Translations under genes and position numbers: made by a program
Shown here: piece by piece, positions 6,990-14,779 of the stretch
Position numbering within the stretch: the first letter of the stretch is position 1
Layout of the letters: each line of letters begins with the position of its first letter
Notes under the pieces: generated by a model
What the model was told of the DNA's origin: nothing
Seen by the model: only the letters and a program-made list of their open reading frames with translations
Databases searched by the model: none
Origin: JAABTH01 sp964492615
GTDB lineage: Bacteria; Bacillota; Dethiobacteria; DTU022
Direction of reading: 5' to 3'
Assembly (NCBI GenBank): GCA_964492615.1
Contig: CAZBKZ010000048.1
Coordinates: 1-18,462, forward strand
Length of the DNA: 18,462 nucleotides

Positions 6990-8789
6990 TTGAAAGAAAA
7001 AAGGATAAGGAATTTTTGTATTATAGCTCATATTGATCACGGTAAATCTACCCTGGCTGACCGTCTACTGGAAGCAACAGGGACCCTTACTGCCCGGCAG
7101 ATGAAAGAACAGGTGCTGGATCAGATGGATTTGGAAAGGGAAAGGGGTATAACAATCAAGCTAAAAGCAGTTCGCCTTTCTTATGAAGCTGCAGACGGCG
7201 AAGAATATATACTTAATCTGATCGATACACCTGGCCATGTTGATTTTAATTACGAGGTGTCGCGGAGCCTTGCCGCTTGTGAAGGGGCTATTCTTGTTGT
7301 TGATGCCGCCCAGGGGATAGAAGCCCAGACCCTGGCCAATACTTTTCTGGCCCTTGAACAGGGGCTGACCATAGTGCCGGTGATCAACAAGATTGATTTG
7401 GATAATGCTGATCCGGAAAAAGTTAAAAATGAATTATTCGGTTTAATTGGTGATGAAGCGGAAAGTGCTCTGCCGGTATCGGCTAAAAATGGCACCGGAA
7501 TTGGCGAGGTTCTGGAGGCAGTGGTAAGGAAAATTCCACCTCCTTCCGCCGGAAAAGAAGATCAGCCCTTGAAAGCATTGATCTTCGATTCACATTACGA
7601 TCAGTATCGTGGGGTTATTGCTTATATTCGTGTTGTTGAAGGCAGTGTAAACGCTGGTGACCGGGTTAAGTTTATAAATACAGGAAAAATTTTTGAAGTT
7701 GCAGAAATCGGTGTTTTCCGTCCTGCCATGCAGGCAGTTGAAAAACTTGATACAGGGGAGGTTGGTTACCTGATTGCTTCAATAAAAAATGTGAAAGATG
7801 CGCAGGTCGGTGATACAGTAACCGGGGCAGAAAAGCCTGCCCAAAAGGCACTTGCCGGATACCGTAAAGTGGTGCCGATGGTTTTCTGCGGCCTTTTTCC
7901 ACGTGACAGCAATGATTTTTCTACACTGCGTGATGCAATTGATAAACTGACTTTAAATGATTCTGCCCTGACTTCCGAACCGGAAAAATCAACAGCGCTG
8001 GGCCTCGGTTTTCGTTGTGGTTTTCTTGGTCTGCTGCACATGGATATCGTCCGGGAAAGGCTGGAAAGGGAGTATGATCTTGATTTGATTGTTTCGGCTC
8101 CCAGTGTGGTATATAAGGTTCATCTCCGAAACGGTGAGATAACAGAGGTGGATAACCCGGCCCTGATACCGGAGGCGGGGGAACGAGATGTGATTGAAGA
8201 ACCTTATGTGCTGGCTACAATCCTGATACCGGCCGAGTATATAGGTGCTGTGATGGAGCTTTCCCAGGATAAAAGAGGTGATCTGCATAATACTGAATAT
8301 CTTGATTCCGGAAGAGTCAGGCTAATGTATAAAATGCCCCTTGCAGAAATAATTTATGATTTTTTTGATCTGCTTAAGTCGCGCACCAGGGGTTATGCTT
8401 CCCTTGATTATGAGATGCATGGCTACAGGCAGTCAGACCTGGTTTTAATGGATATACTGGTCAATGCGGAAAAGGTAGATGCCCTTTATTTTGTTATTCA
8501 CAGGGATAAGGCTTACCAGCGCGGCCGGGAAATGATAGAAAAGCTCAGGGAGATCATCCCGCGACAGATGTTCGATATACCTATTCAGGCTGCAATAGAC
8601 AACAAGATAATTGCCCGGGAAACTATCAAGGCGTTGCGCAAAAATGTAACAGAGAAGCTCTATGGTGGCGACGTTACCCGAAAACGGAAGCTACTAGAGA
8701 AACAAAAAGAAGGTAAGAAAAAAATGAAGCAGATAGGCAGGGTAGAAATCCCCCAGGAGGCTTTTACCGCCGTCTTGAAGGTTCGGTAG
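6990..8789 (+). CDS. lepA: Elongation factor 4 (LepA), ribosome-associated GTPase
   Basis: Translational GTPase that binds ribosomes and is implicated in back-translocation and ribosome assembly. From the TTG at 6990 it has 599 residues, the normal length. G1 is AHIDHGKST at 13-21; the switch segment RERGITIK, DTPGH and NKID follow. The LepA-specific GFRCGFLGLLHMDI segment and the C-terminal YGGDVTRKRKLLEKQKEGKK motif are present. I chose TTG 6990 because AGGAG (6977-6981) has an 8-nt spacer and homologs begin just before the RIRNFCIIAH-type segment. The open frame extends to 6930 without a convincing ribosome site. Its common neighbours hemN and hrcA are not next to it here. Confidence 0.97.
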   Translation: MKEKRIRNFCIIAHIDHGKSTLADRLLEATGTLTARQMKEQVLDQMDLERERGITIKLKAVRLSYEAADGEEYILNLIDTPGHVDFNYEVSRSLAACEGAILVVDAAQGIEAQTLANTFLALEQGLTIVPVINKIDLDNADPEKVKNELFGLIGDEAESALPVSAKNGTGIGEVLEAVVRKIPPPSAGKEDQPLKALIFDSHYDQYRGVIAYIRVVEGSVNAGDRVKFINTGKIFEVAEIGVFRPAMQAVEKLDTGEVGYLIASIKNVKDAQVGDTVTGAEKPAQKALAGYRKVVPMVFCGLFPRDSNDFSTLRDAIDKLTLNDSALTSEPEKSTALGLGFRCGFLGLLHMDIVRERLEREYDLDLIVSAPSVVYKVHLRNGEITEVDNPALIPEAGERDVIEEPYVLATILIPAEYIGAVMELSQDKRGDLHNTEYLDSGRVRLMYKMPLAEIIYDFFDLLKSRTRGYASLDYEMHGYRQSDLVLMDILVNAEKVDALYFVIHRDKAYQRGREMIEKLREIIPRQMFDIPIQAAIDNKIIARETIKALRKNVTEKLYGGDVTRKRKLLEKQKEGKKKMKQIGRVEIPQEAFTAVLKVR

Positions 8790-8820
8790 ATTTTTTTTGG
8801 TTAAACGGGGAGGAACCTTT

Positions 8821-8979
8821 ATGAATGGAGAAAAAGCAAAAAGTAATATGGGGGTAGGTATTGCCATAGGTCTGGTTTTGGGAACAGCTATTGGTGCTGT
8901 AATGAACAACATTGGACTTGGTGCAGGTATCGGTCTGGTCCTTGGAACTGCAATCGGTGCTGCTATTAAGCAGTATTAA
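8821..8979 (+). CDS. Glycine-zipper membrane microprotein with internal duplication
   Basis: A 52-residue protein starting at ATG 8821 behind a strong GGGGAGG site (8807-8813, 7-nt spacer). After a short polar head (MNGEKAKSNM) it is two copies of a hydrophobic Gly-rich segment, each with GLVLGTAIGA, separated by MNNIGLG. The small-xxx-small spacing is that of glycine zippers, which pack transmembrane helices closely. Function is unknown: a small membrane protein, a membrane-active peptide or a bacteriocin-like product are all possible. It follows lepA by 31 bp and may be cotranscribed. Its 3' end overlaps the convergent permease gene by 14 bp. Confidence 0.7.
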   Translation: MNGEKAKSNMGVGIAIGLVLGTAIGAVMNNIGLGAGIGLVLGTAIGAAIKQY

Positions 8980-9685
8980 TATTACTGCGTCGATAAATCA
9001 TATTTAGCATTACCACAAGCCAGATCAGGTGCACCAGAATAGCTATAGTTATATTGAGGAGACCCGCTGATACTGTGATAATCCTGACGATCCAGTAAAG
9101 GGGAGTCATGGCAGCCAGCAGGCTCAGCCACGATAGCTGAAAAAGGTCTGCTACGGCAAAAACATTCAGAAGGCTCAAGCCCTTGGATGAAGCTACCGCT
9201 TTTACCTTATCACCGGCAAAATTAAATAATAGTAAGCCGAGAATTATTCCGGTTGTGCCGTTGAGCAGGGCTATCAAGACCAGCAGCAGTGGGTTTATAT
9301 AATGGATGTTTATTATTAAATAGCCGATAAAGGTATAGATAAAAGCAGCGCAAAAAGGTATAAGTGATCTCATCACCAAGTAACCCAGATACCCTAATGG
9401 TGTAACAGACATCAGTTCATACATACGCGCATCGCGATCATCAATCATCAGGAAACCGCAGACAGTGCCCAACATAAAAGGAGCCATTAAAAATGACATG
9501 GCCAGGACATAGCTGTAGTAAGGTGACAAATCAAAGCCGTTATATTGAATCAATAGGGGAGCGCCGAGTTGAATAAATAGCCTGGTGATAAAGATAATAA
9601 ACAGGGGTAGAATCATGAACAGGATCAGAATTGGCTCCCTGATGATCAGCTTAAAATCAGCCCTGATTGCCGTTTGGTTTAACAT
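8966..9685 (-). CDS. ABC-2 type exporter permease, second subunit
   Basis: Integral membrane subunit of an ABC exporter, 239 residues with about six hydrophobic segments. The first is LILFMILPLFIIFITRLF; later ones include LLLVLIALLNGTTGIILGLL and ITIAILVHLIWLVVMLNMI. I chose ATG 9685 because a GAGGGGG site precedes it and it starts 4 bp after the upstream permease stop; the open frame reaches 9730 inside that gene. It is the last gene of the tetR-ATPase-permease-permease operon. The arrangement of one ATPase and two short permeases recalls drug-efflux systems, but the substrate cannot be inferred. Confidence 0.85.
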   Translation of the reverse strand: MLNQTAIRADFKLIIREPILILFMILPLFIIFITRLFIQLGAPLLIQYNGFDLSPYYSYVLAMSFLMAPFMLGTVCGFLMIDDRDARMYELMSVTPLGYLGYLVMRSLIPFCAAFIYTFIGYLIINIHYINPLLLVLIALLNGTTGIILGLLLFNFAGDKVKAVASSKGLSLLNVFAVADLFQLSWLSLLAAMTPLYWIVRIITVSAGLLNITIAILVHLIWLVVMLNMIYRRSNINTA

Positions 9686-9689
9686 AAGT

Positions 9690-10379
9690 TCAGGCCCCCT
9701 CTGCCATATGATCAAATAGCTTTTCAACATAACGTGCTATGGCCAGGTTGGCTACCAAGAGATATGTTAAGAAACCGGCAGTACTGAAAAAGTCGAGACC
9801 ATTGAATGCTCCGTATATCAGCTTCAGACCTGCAACAGACGGGAATATGTTAAAAATCCAGGCGAACGGGAAGCCGGTCAGACTGAAACATGGTAACACT
9901 ATAAGCAGCAGGTAGGGGATCATTTTTATGAAATATTGGTTAAGGGTAGTGCAACGAACGGCGACGATGAAGCCGTAGAAAACGAAAAAGAATGAAGTTA
10001 GAATAACTCCAGCCAAAAGCAGTGCCCAGTTTAAAGCGGTTCCGTAGGTAGCCAGCGTAATAGTTACAGTAGCCGCCAGGGCCAGCAGGGTAAGGGAAAC
10101 GGCTTTCGAAAGCAGGTATTCAATAGAACGCAGTGGGGTTACCGCTACATACTGAATGACACCCTGAACCTTTTCCAGCATAACCAGGGCACCTATAAAG
10201 AAAAAGCCGACCATGGAAGGGTCGGAAAAAAGAACAAGGGGAACTACATAACTTTTCCATTCTTGTGGCAGTTTGCCCAGGATAACCATGTAGATTATTG
10301 TTAACAGGATATAAACATAGTAAAAACCCTGTTTGAACTGAAAGCGGATATCTGCCCTGATAGCATTTGTAATTCTCAT
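9690..10379 (-). CDS. ABC-2 type exporter permease, first subunit
   Basis: Integral membrane subunit of the same exporter, 229 residues and about six predicted helices. Hydrophobic segments include YVYILLTIIYMVILG, VGFFFIGALVMLEKV and YLLLIVLPCFSLTGFPFAW. The segment GVIQYVAVTPLRSIEYLLSK resembles the conserved coupling-helix region of ABC-2 permeases (xxxPlsrxexllgK). Its ATG overlaps the ATPase stop by 4 bp (ATGA), so the two genes are translationally coupled. The substrate is unknown. Confidence 0.87.
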   Translation of the reverse strand: MRITNAIRADIRFQFKQGFYYVYILLTIIYMVILGKLPQEWKSYVVPLVLFSDPSMVGFFFIGALVMLEKVQGVIQYVAVTPLRSIEYLLSKAVSLTLLALAATVTITLATYGTALNWALLLAGVILTSFFFVFYGFIVAVRCTTLNQYFIKMIPYLLLIVLPCFSLTGFPFAWIFNIFPSVAGLKLIYGAFNGLDFFSTAGFLTYLLVANLAIARYVEKLFDHMAEGA

Positions 10380-11230
10380 GCCAGTTCTCTCCCGGTGAGT
10401 TTAATGAAAATATCTTCCAGGGTTGCTTCCTGGGTATGAATAGTTCTAACTTCCTCTCCGCTAAGTATTTCCATAAAACGTCTGTTCCGCCCGATTCCGG
10501 CAACTGGAAACTGTTCTTCGTTATTGATGCCATTGTTGATGTAAGTGACCTTAACTATTCTTTGACCGTGCTTGATTTTTAGTTCTTCGGGCCGGTCGAT
10601 TACAGGGACCATTCCTTCTACGATAAAAGCAACCCTGTCACAGAGGTATTCTGCTTCGGTCATATTATGCGTGGTAAGGAAAACTGTTTTGCCTTTTTTC
10701 CTGAAACCAAGGATCATGTCCCTGATTATCCTGGCATTAACCGGATCAAGACCTGAGGTTGGTTCGTCAAAAAATATAATAGATGGATCATGCATTATGG
10801 AGCGGACAAAATTTAAACGCATTTTCATTCCCTTGGAAAATGTTTCAACCCTTTTATCCCTGTCGGGAAGGAGCCCTACACTGTCCAGCAGCTGGTCCTT
10901 GTTGAGGCTGTTATTCTGATAGTAAGAGCCGAGGAGTTCGAGGTTTTCATGTGCTGTAAGTTTTTCGTAAAGGTTGGGAAAATCAAAGGCAACCCCAATC
11001 TTTTCGAATATATCTTTACTCCATATATTTCTTTCCTTGCCCATCACTTCAACGCTGCCCCTGTATCCGCGAAGTAAACCGATTATAATGCGCTGGGTTG
11101 TAGTCTTACCCGCTCCGCTCGGCCCCAGAAAACCAAATATCTCTCCCTCCCTGATGCTAAAAGAGATACCCCTGATTGCTGGTTTAACAGACTGCCTGTA
11201 GTTGTATTCCAGGTTAGTAACCCTGATCAT
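10376..11230 (-). CDS. ABC exporter ATP-binding protein
   Basis: Cytoplasmic motor of the exporter, 284 residues. Walker A is GPSGAGKTT at 36-44. The signature loop is FSKGM at 131-135, a variant of LSGGQ seen in drug and antibiotic exporters. Walker B IIFFDE lies at 151-156, followed by the D-loop SGLD, and the switch histidine is H188 in TTHN. The C-terminal 80 residues are the poorly conserved tail typical of CcmA/DrrA-like ATPases. The start is ATG 11230 with AAGGAG seven bases upstream. It follows the tetR-type gene after 48 bp and is coupled to the first permease. Confidence 0.95.
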   Translation of the reverse strand: MIRVTNLEYNYRQSVKPAIRGISFSIREGEIFGFLGPSGAGKTTTQRIIIGLLRGYRGSVEVMGKERNIWSKDIFEKIGVAFDFPNLYEKLTAHENLELLGSYYQNNSLNKDQLLDSVGLLPDRDKRVETFSKGMKMRLNFVRSIMHDPSIIFFDEPTSGLDPVNARIIRDMILGFRKKGKTVFLTTHNMTEAEYLCDRVAFIVEGMVPVIDRPEELKIKHGQRIVKVTYINNGINNEEQFPVAGIGRNRRFMEILSGEEVRTIHTQEATLEDIFIKLTGRELA

Positions 11231-11278
11231 GATCTGGCTCCTTTCAATAAACCGATTAGCTGCAATAGTAGTAACCTG

Positions 11279-11896
11279 CTATTCGGTTTGCCCGGTTTCC
11301 ATAATTAAACCGCAGGCGATTGAACTGATGTAAAGCTCCATCACTTCAGTGAAGACCTCCTCGCCTATCTCTTTTTGGTAGAGAGGAAGGATAAAGAGAG
11401 AACGAATAACTCCGGCAATTGCATCCGGAGAACTGTCGATCATAACTCCGGTTTCCTGCCAATGCCTGATCAGAGGTTCCATAAAAGCGGCATCGCGCTT
11501 AGCATGTTTATCCATCAAGTCTGGCGGCAGCCTTTTCAGGATCTCAGTCAACTCGTTTTCCATCATCAACCTGCGCAAAAAGTGGTTTTCCTGAAATATG
11601 TTTAATGCCAGACGCAAAAACTCTCTGAAACGGGAACGCGTCATCGGCCCGCTGTTATTTAACCAGTGAACGAATTTCTCCCGGACATTTTTTTCTTCCC
11701 GCTCCATAATTTCGAAATAGAGCTCCTCTTTAGAATTAAAAAATAGATAGAAAGAACCCTGGGCAATACCTGCTGCGCTGGTCAGGTCAGAAACTCCGGT
11801 TTTTTTGAAACCGTAGAGGCTGAAGAGTTCTTTCCCTTTTTCGATCAGAAAGTTTTGAATCTGCTCTTTTTCTTCTTCGCCGAAAGCTCTGGGCAT
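11279..11896 (-). CDS. TetR/AcrR family transcriptional regulator
   Basis: A 205-residue repressor-type regulator. The N-terminal DNA-binding domain has a helix-turn-helix around 29-52 (FKKTGVSDLTSAAGIAQGSF), followed by YLFFNSKEELYFEI, the classic TetR junction. The C-terminal ligand domain is divergent, so the inducer is unknown. It starts at ATG 11896 behind a perfect AGGAGG. It heads the exporter operon and sits immediately downstream of a dyad operator that covers its own promoter. Autorepression relieved by an exporter substrate is the obvious model, but it is inferred. Confidence 0.93.
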   Translation of the reverse strand: MPRAFGEEEKEQIQNFLIEKGKELFSLYGFKKTGVSDLTSAAGIAQGSFYLFFNSKEELYFEIMEREEKNVREKFVHWLNNSGPMTRSRFREFLRLALNIFQENHFLRRLMMENELTEILKRLPPDLMDKHAKRDAAFMEPLIRHWQETGVMIDSSPDAIAGVIRSLFILPLYQKEIGEEVFTEVMELYISSIACGLIMETGQTE

Positions 11897-11909
11897 AAAC
11901 AGCCTCCTT

Positions 11910-11944
11910 TGTGAACCTGTGAATATTTATATCATAAATTCACA
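11910..11944. promoter_or_regulatory. TetR-type operator: dyad plus an extra half-site
   Basis: TGTGAAT at 11918-11924 and ATTCACA at 11938-11944 form perfect 7-bp arms of a 27-bp dyad. A third half-site TGTGAA at 11910-11915 repeats the left arm 8 bp away. The dyad lies over the -10 box and spacer of the promoter of the adjacent TetR gene, the expected place for an autoregulatory operator. Confidence 0.65.
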
Positions 11945-11954
11945 AAAAGATCAA
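11926..11954 (-). promoter_or_regulatory. Promoter of the tetR-ABC exporter operon
   Basis: On the minus strand TTGATC (11949-11954) and TATAAA (11926-11931) are 17 bp apart, and TGA just before the -10 box makes an extended -10. The predicted start is about 20-25 nt upstream of the ATG, leaving only a short leader with the AGGAGG site. Confidence 0.7.
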
Positions 11955-11988
11955 TTTTTTTTAAAAAGATTATTATTGGGAAAGGTAT

Positions 11989-12786
11989 TTATAGAATGAA
12001 AATGAAAATGACCCTGATAATGAAGAAACCTATATGGGTAAAGGCATGGGCAGTCATAGCCGCTTCGAGACTATGGCGCCAAAAAAGCCAGCCAAAAGCA
12101 ACTCCGCCAATAGCGTTCAGGAATACGGTTCTCAGGACAAGAACCGTTGTAAGAGGAGCTATCGCTGCGAGAGCAGGTAGGTGACCCAGACCAAAAAGGA
12201 CTGCTGCAATGATATTACAGGTCCAGATCAGGGCTGGTGCCGGTTTTCCTGCCGACCGATTAAATATCTTCCAGCCGAGCCAGACCAGCAGAGACATTAT
12301 CCCCCAGCGCAGCAGAAGCTCTTCGGTTATCCCACCATAGAGAAGCCCCAGGCCCAGTTGTCCCAGAAGGCTGCTATCCCCGGCATCGATGTTACTGATT
12401 GCTGAACCGGCAAAAGGCATAACGATCAGGTCGAATACTACTGCAAAAAGGGCAAAAAGAAGCCCTATGACAACTGCCCTTGTCAGCTGTTTTTTAAACC
12501 GGGTTAAAACTTCAGCTCCGTAAGCGCTTTTTTCGTAAAGCAGCGATACAAGGCCTACCCGGGGAGCAGTTAGGCAGCCTATTGCGACAGCAACCAGAAC
12601 AAGTATCGCTGATTGCAGAAGCGAGAGGATAACCAGTAGTGAAACTGGCAGCTCGGGCTCTTCAGGCAGCATAGCCAGGGTTTGGTCAAGCTGAGGCAAT
12701 AGCTGCCACAGAAGCGATAACACACCGATCAATCCAATAGCTGATAAAACGAGAAAGGGTTTCCAAAAGGGATATTTATTCGCCAC
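11989..12786 (-). CDS. CPBP family intramembrane metalloprotease
   Basis: Membrane protein of 265 residues in the CAAX protease / bacteriocin-processing (Abi) family. Conserved motif 1 is EELLLRW with E155, E156 and R160; motif 2 is FGLGH with H202; motif 3 near 240-251 supplies H247 and H251 (LEAAMTAHAFTHIG). Together these form the intramembrane metal site. Hydrophobic segments flank the motifs throughout. It starts with GTG at 12786, preceded by AGGAGGTCAGGAA. Substrates of such proteins in Bacillota are mostly unknown; roles include bacteriocin self-immunity and prenyl-protein or anti-sigma processing. It lies 92 bp upstream of the tetR gene on the same strand. Confidence 0.9.
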   Translation of the reverse strand: MANKYPFWKPFLVLSAIGLIGVLSLLWQLLPQLDQTLAMLPEEPELPVSLLVILSLLQSAILVLVAVAIGCLTAPRVGLVSLLYEKSAYGAEVLTRFKKQLTRAVVIGLLFALFAVVFDLIVMPFAGSAISNIDAGDSSLLGQLGLGLLYGGITEELLLRWGIMSLLVWLGWKIFNRSAGKPAPALIWTCNIIAAVLFGLGHLPALAAIAPLTTVLVLRTVFLNAIGGVAFGWLFWRHSLEAAMTAHAFTHIGFFIIRVIFIFIL

Positions 12787-12848
12787 TTCCTGACCTCCTT
12801 GCCTGGATCACTATTTCAGCGATTTTAATTGCTGCCTTTTACAAAAAT

Positions 12849-12857
12849 AATATAGCA
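12849..12857 (-). promoter_or_regulatory. Extended -10 promoter of the CPBP protease gene
   Basis: On the minus strand TGCTATATT is a TGn extended -10 (TATATT at 12849-12854), about 63 bp before the GTG start. The -35 region is poor. A perfect dyad TTTGCA-T-TGCAAA at 12881-12893 lies just upstream and could be a regulator site. Confidence 0.45.
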
Positions 12858-12972
12858 CAATTTTAGATTATTAAAAAGCTTTTGCATTGCAAATGAGCGT
12901 TCTTATAAAGTTTGCTGGTTTAATTTTAGAATATTTTTAGAATTTCTTTGAGAAGAATTAATCTGCTTAAGG

Positions 12973-13001
12973 TTAAAACATTTCAGGATTACTGGTATAC
13001 T
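12973..13001 (+). promoter_or_regulatory. Promoter of the NudC-like gene
   Basis: TTAAAA (12973-12978) and TATACT (12996-13001) are 17 bp apart, and TGG precedes the -10 box, giving an extended -10. The boxes match consensus at four and five of six positions. The start would lie about 40 bp before the TTG codon. Confidence 0.6.
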
Positions 13002-13048
13002 AAGATAAGCTGTTTCAAGAGCACAGTGAACCAAAGGGAGAGAGGCAT

Positions 13049-13876
13049 TTGACTTTTTCACCGGCAGTAAATCCTCAGGCAGATGCAGAAAGAGATAAAG
13101 GTCTGTTATTTGCTTTCAGGAACGAAGAACTTTTGGTTAATAAGTGGGATGATTGGTATCAGGTTCCTCACTTAACAGATGCATGCGGTATGGTTTTTAA
13201 GAAAAGCAAAATGCATTATATAGGTAATCTTGAAGAAAAACCATGCTATACTGTGGAGCTTGATGAAGTATTTATTCCTGAGGAGAGTTACTACCTGATC
13301 GGGCTGCGTGAGCTATACGGGGAACTGGATGATCAGCATTTCAGGGCGGCGCTTACAGGATCGCAGGTTGTTAACTGGGCCAGGATGCACAAGTATTGCG
13401 GTAGATGCGGCGCTATAACTGATTATTCCGGTACGGAAAGGGCAAAAATTTGCAATAAGTGCGGATCTGTTTATTATCCCCGTATTTCTCCAGCAGTAAT
13501 AGTAGCTATACGCAGGGGAGATGAACTGCTGCTTTTAAAAAATAAGCAGTTTAAGAGAGATTTCTATAGTGTACTGGCCGGATTTGTCGAGCCGGGAGAG
13601 TCACTGGAAGAATGCCTGGTTAGAGAAGTTAAGGAAGAGGCAGGCATAGAAGTAAAGAATATACGTTATTTTGGCAGTCAGCCCTGGCCGTTTCCCAACT
13701 CGCTGATGGTTGGCTTTACCGCAGATTATGCTGGTGGAGAACTGCAGGTTGATGGAATTGAAATATCTGATGCCGATTGGTTTACACCAGACAACTTTCC
13801 CAATCTGCCGGGACCGATCAGTATTGCCCGCAAGTTGATCGATGCTTTTGTTGAAGATCAAAAGGTTAGAAAATAA
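13049..13876 (+). CDS. nudC: NudC-like Nudix NADH pyrophosphatase
   Basis: Hydrolyses NAD(H) to NMN(H) and AMP; NudC enzymes also remove NAD caps from RNA 5' ends. The 275 residues have the family's three-part layout: a divergent N-terminal domain, a zinc ribbon with C117, C120, C135 and C138, and a Nudix domain. The Nudix box runs 178-200 and includes G178, E184, R192, E193, E196 and E197. The NudC-specific SQPWPFP lies at 210-216, separating it from other Nudix families. The start is TTG 13049 behind GGGAGAGAGG; no better start is nearby. It is transcribed alone and ends at a strong hairpin. Confidence 0.94.
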   Translation: MTFSPAVNPQADAERDKGLLFAFRNEELLVNKWDDWYQVPHLTDACGMVFKKSKMHYIGNLEEKPCYTVELDEVFIPEESYYLIGLRELYGELDDQHFRAALTGSQVVNWARMHKYCGRCGAITDYSGTERAKICNKCGSVYYPRISPAVIVAIRRGDELLLLKNKQFKRDFYSVLAGFVEPGESLEECLVREVKEEAGIEVKNIRYFGSQPWPFPNSLMVGFTADYAGGELQVDGIEISDADWFTPDNFPNLPGPISIARKLIDAFVEDQKVRK

Positions 13877-13915
13877 AAGCTTCCGTTATTCTTTATCATG
13901 CAAAACGGAAGCTTT
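13876..13915. terminator. Bidirectional terminator between nudC and the HD-domain gene
   Basis: Perfect 12-bp arms at 13876-13887 and 13904-13915 (AAAGCTTCCGTT and its complement) enclose a 16-nt loop. The hairpin begins at the last base of the nudC stop codon and lies 20 bp past the end of the convergent minus-strand gene. The T-rich tail is better on the minus strand (TTTATTTTC) than on the plus strand (ATCTTAT). Confidence 0.8.
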
Positions 13916-13934
13916 ATCTTATAAGTTATTATTT

Positions 13935-14513
13935 TTATAGCTCGCCACGCAGACCGAGATCGTCTGCTGCTGCCTGCATTCCCTTTATAGATTCTTCGAT
14001 AATTTTATTCAATTCCATGCCCAGCATGGCGGCGCCCTCTTCAATTATTTGACGATCTACCCCTGCAGCAAAATTTTTATTTTTATATTTTTTCCTGACC
14101 GAGCTTGTTTTTAAATCAAGGATGCTTTTGCCGGGTCGCATCAAAACTGTGGCAACTATCAAACCGGTCAATTCATCAATGGTATAAAGTACTTTTTCCA
14201 TCATTTCAACCGGTTCAACATCTGAACAGATTTTCCAGCCATGGCTGACTATAGCCCGAATATAATCTTCCGGCCAGTCTTCATCTGTTAATATTTCTTT
14301 TGTTTTTGCACAGTGCTGCTCCGGGTATTTTTCATAATCGAGATCGTGGGCCAATCCTACTACACTCCACTTTTCAATGTCTTTTTCATTCAACTTTTTA
14401 GCAAAATGAACCATTACAGCTTCTACAGCCAGGGCATGTTTAATTAGCGCTTCGTTCTGATTATACTTTTTAAGCAGTGCCATAGCTTCTTCCCTGGTTG
14501 GTATCTTAACCAT
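13935..14513 (-). CDS. HD-domain metal-dependent phosphohydrolase of unknown substrate
   Basis: A 192-residue cytoplasmic protein of the HD superfamily. Candidate metal ligands are H26 (LIKHALAVE), the H56-D57 dyad in VVGLAHDLDYEKYPEQH, H91 (AIVSHGW) and D113 (YTIDELTG). The family acts on phosphoester bonds in nucleotides and similar molecules, but this COG2316-like group has no assigned substrate that I know. The start is ATG 14513 with GGGGAAAGAAG upstream. The open frame reaches 14663, but that extension has no ribosome site and no family resemblance. It converges on nudC. Confidence 0.85.
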   Translation of the reverse strand: MVKIPTREEAMALLKKYNQNEALIKHALAVEAVMVHFAKKLNEKDIEKWSVVGLAHDLDYEKYPEQHCAKTKEILTDEDWPEDYIRAIVSHGWKICSDVEPVEMMEKVLYTIDELTGLIVATVLMRPGKSILDLKTSSVRKKYKNKNFAAGVDRQIIEEGAAMLGMELNKIIEESIKGMQAAADDLGLRGEL

Positions 14514-14676
14514 TTTTTTCACTTCTTTCCCCTGAGTTTGTTGAAAATTGCCTTTATAGCAGTACATGAAATACCGCTTTACAAATACAAATGTTCCATA
14601 ATCTTTAAGATGTTCGCTTAGCAGATGATTAAATCCTTCTGTATAAACTATTCTAATTAGCAAAACGCACTGTATT

Positions 14677-14704
14677 TTGACAATTGTTAATTAAAATATA
14701 GATA
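14677..14704 (+). promoter_or_regulatory. Candidate promoter of the GNAT gene
   Basis: A perfect -35 TTGACA lies at 14677-14682. The best -10 options downstream (TAGATA at 14699-14704, 16-bp spacer) are weak. A separate perfect TATAAT at 14754-14759 lies 21 bp before the start codon but is too close to it to leave a normal leader and has no -35. The -35 box is also part of an imperfect palindrome TTGACAATTGTTAA. Confidence 0.4.
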
Positions 14705-14722
14705 TGCCTGATGCATATCTAT
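14698..14722. repeat. Perfect 10-bp inverted repeat upstream of the GNAT gene
   Basis: ATAGATATGC at 14698-14707 and GCATATCTAT at 14713-14722 enclose a 5-nt loop. There is no T tract after it, so it is not a plain terminator. Its overlap with the likely -10 region suggests an operator; a 5' UTR hairpin is the alternative. Confidence 0.55.
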
Positions 14723-14779
14723 TCGCTGAATGTCGGCATTTGAGGAATTGGAGTATAATATTTTCAGGAGGTGTGCTGT

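Noticed and set aside
8790..8798. T-rich run after lepA as a terminator
   Set aside because: No stable hairpin precedes the T run, and the glycine-zipper ribosome site follows at once, so read-through is more likely.
9686..9730. 15-residue N-terminal extension of the second permease
   Set aside because: It would overlap the first permease, and a good GAGGGGG site marks ATG 9685.
10120..10533. 137-codon minus-strand frame across the ATPase/permease junction
   Set aside because: It overlaps both real genes out of frame; those genes are coupled by an ATGA overlap and carry clear motifs.
14514..14663. 50-residue N-terminal extension of the HD-domain protein
   Set aside because: It lacks a ribosome site, its composition is unlike the rest of the protein, and the HD family starts near the chosen ATG.
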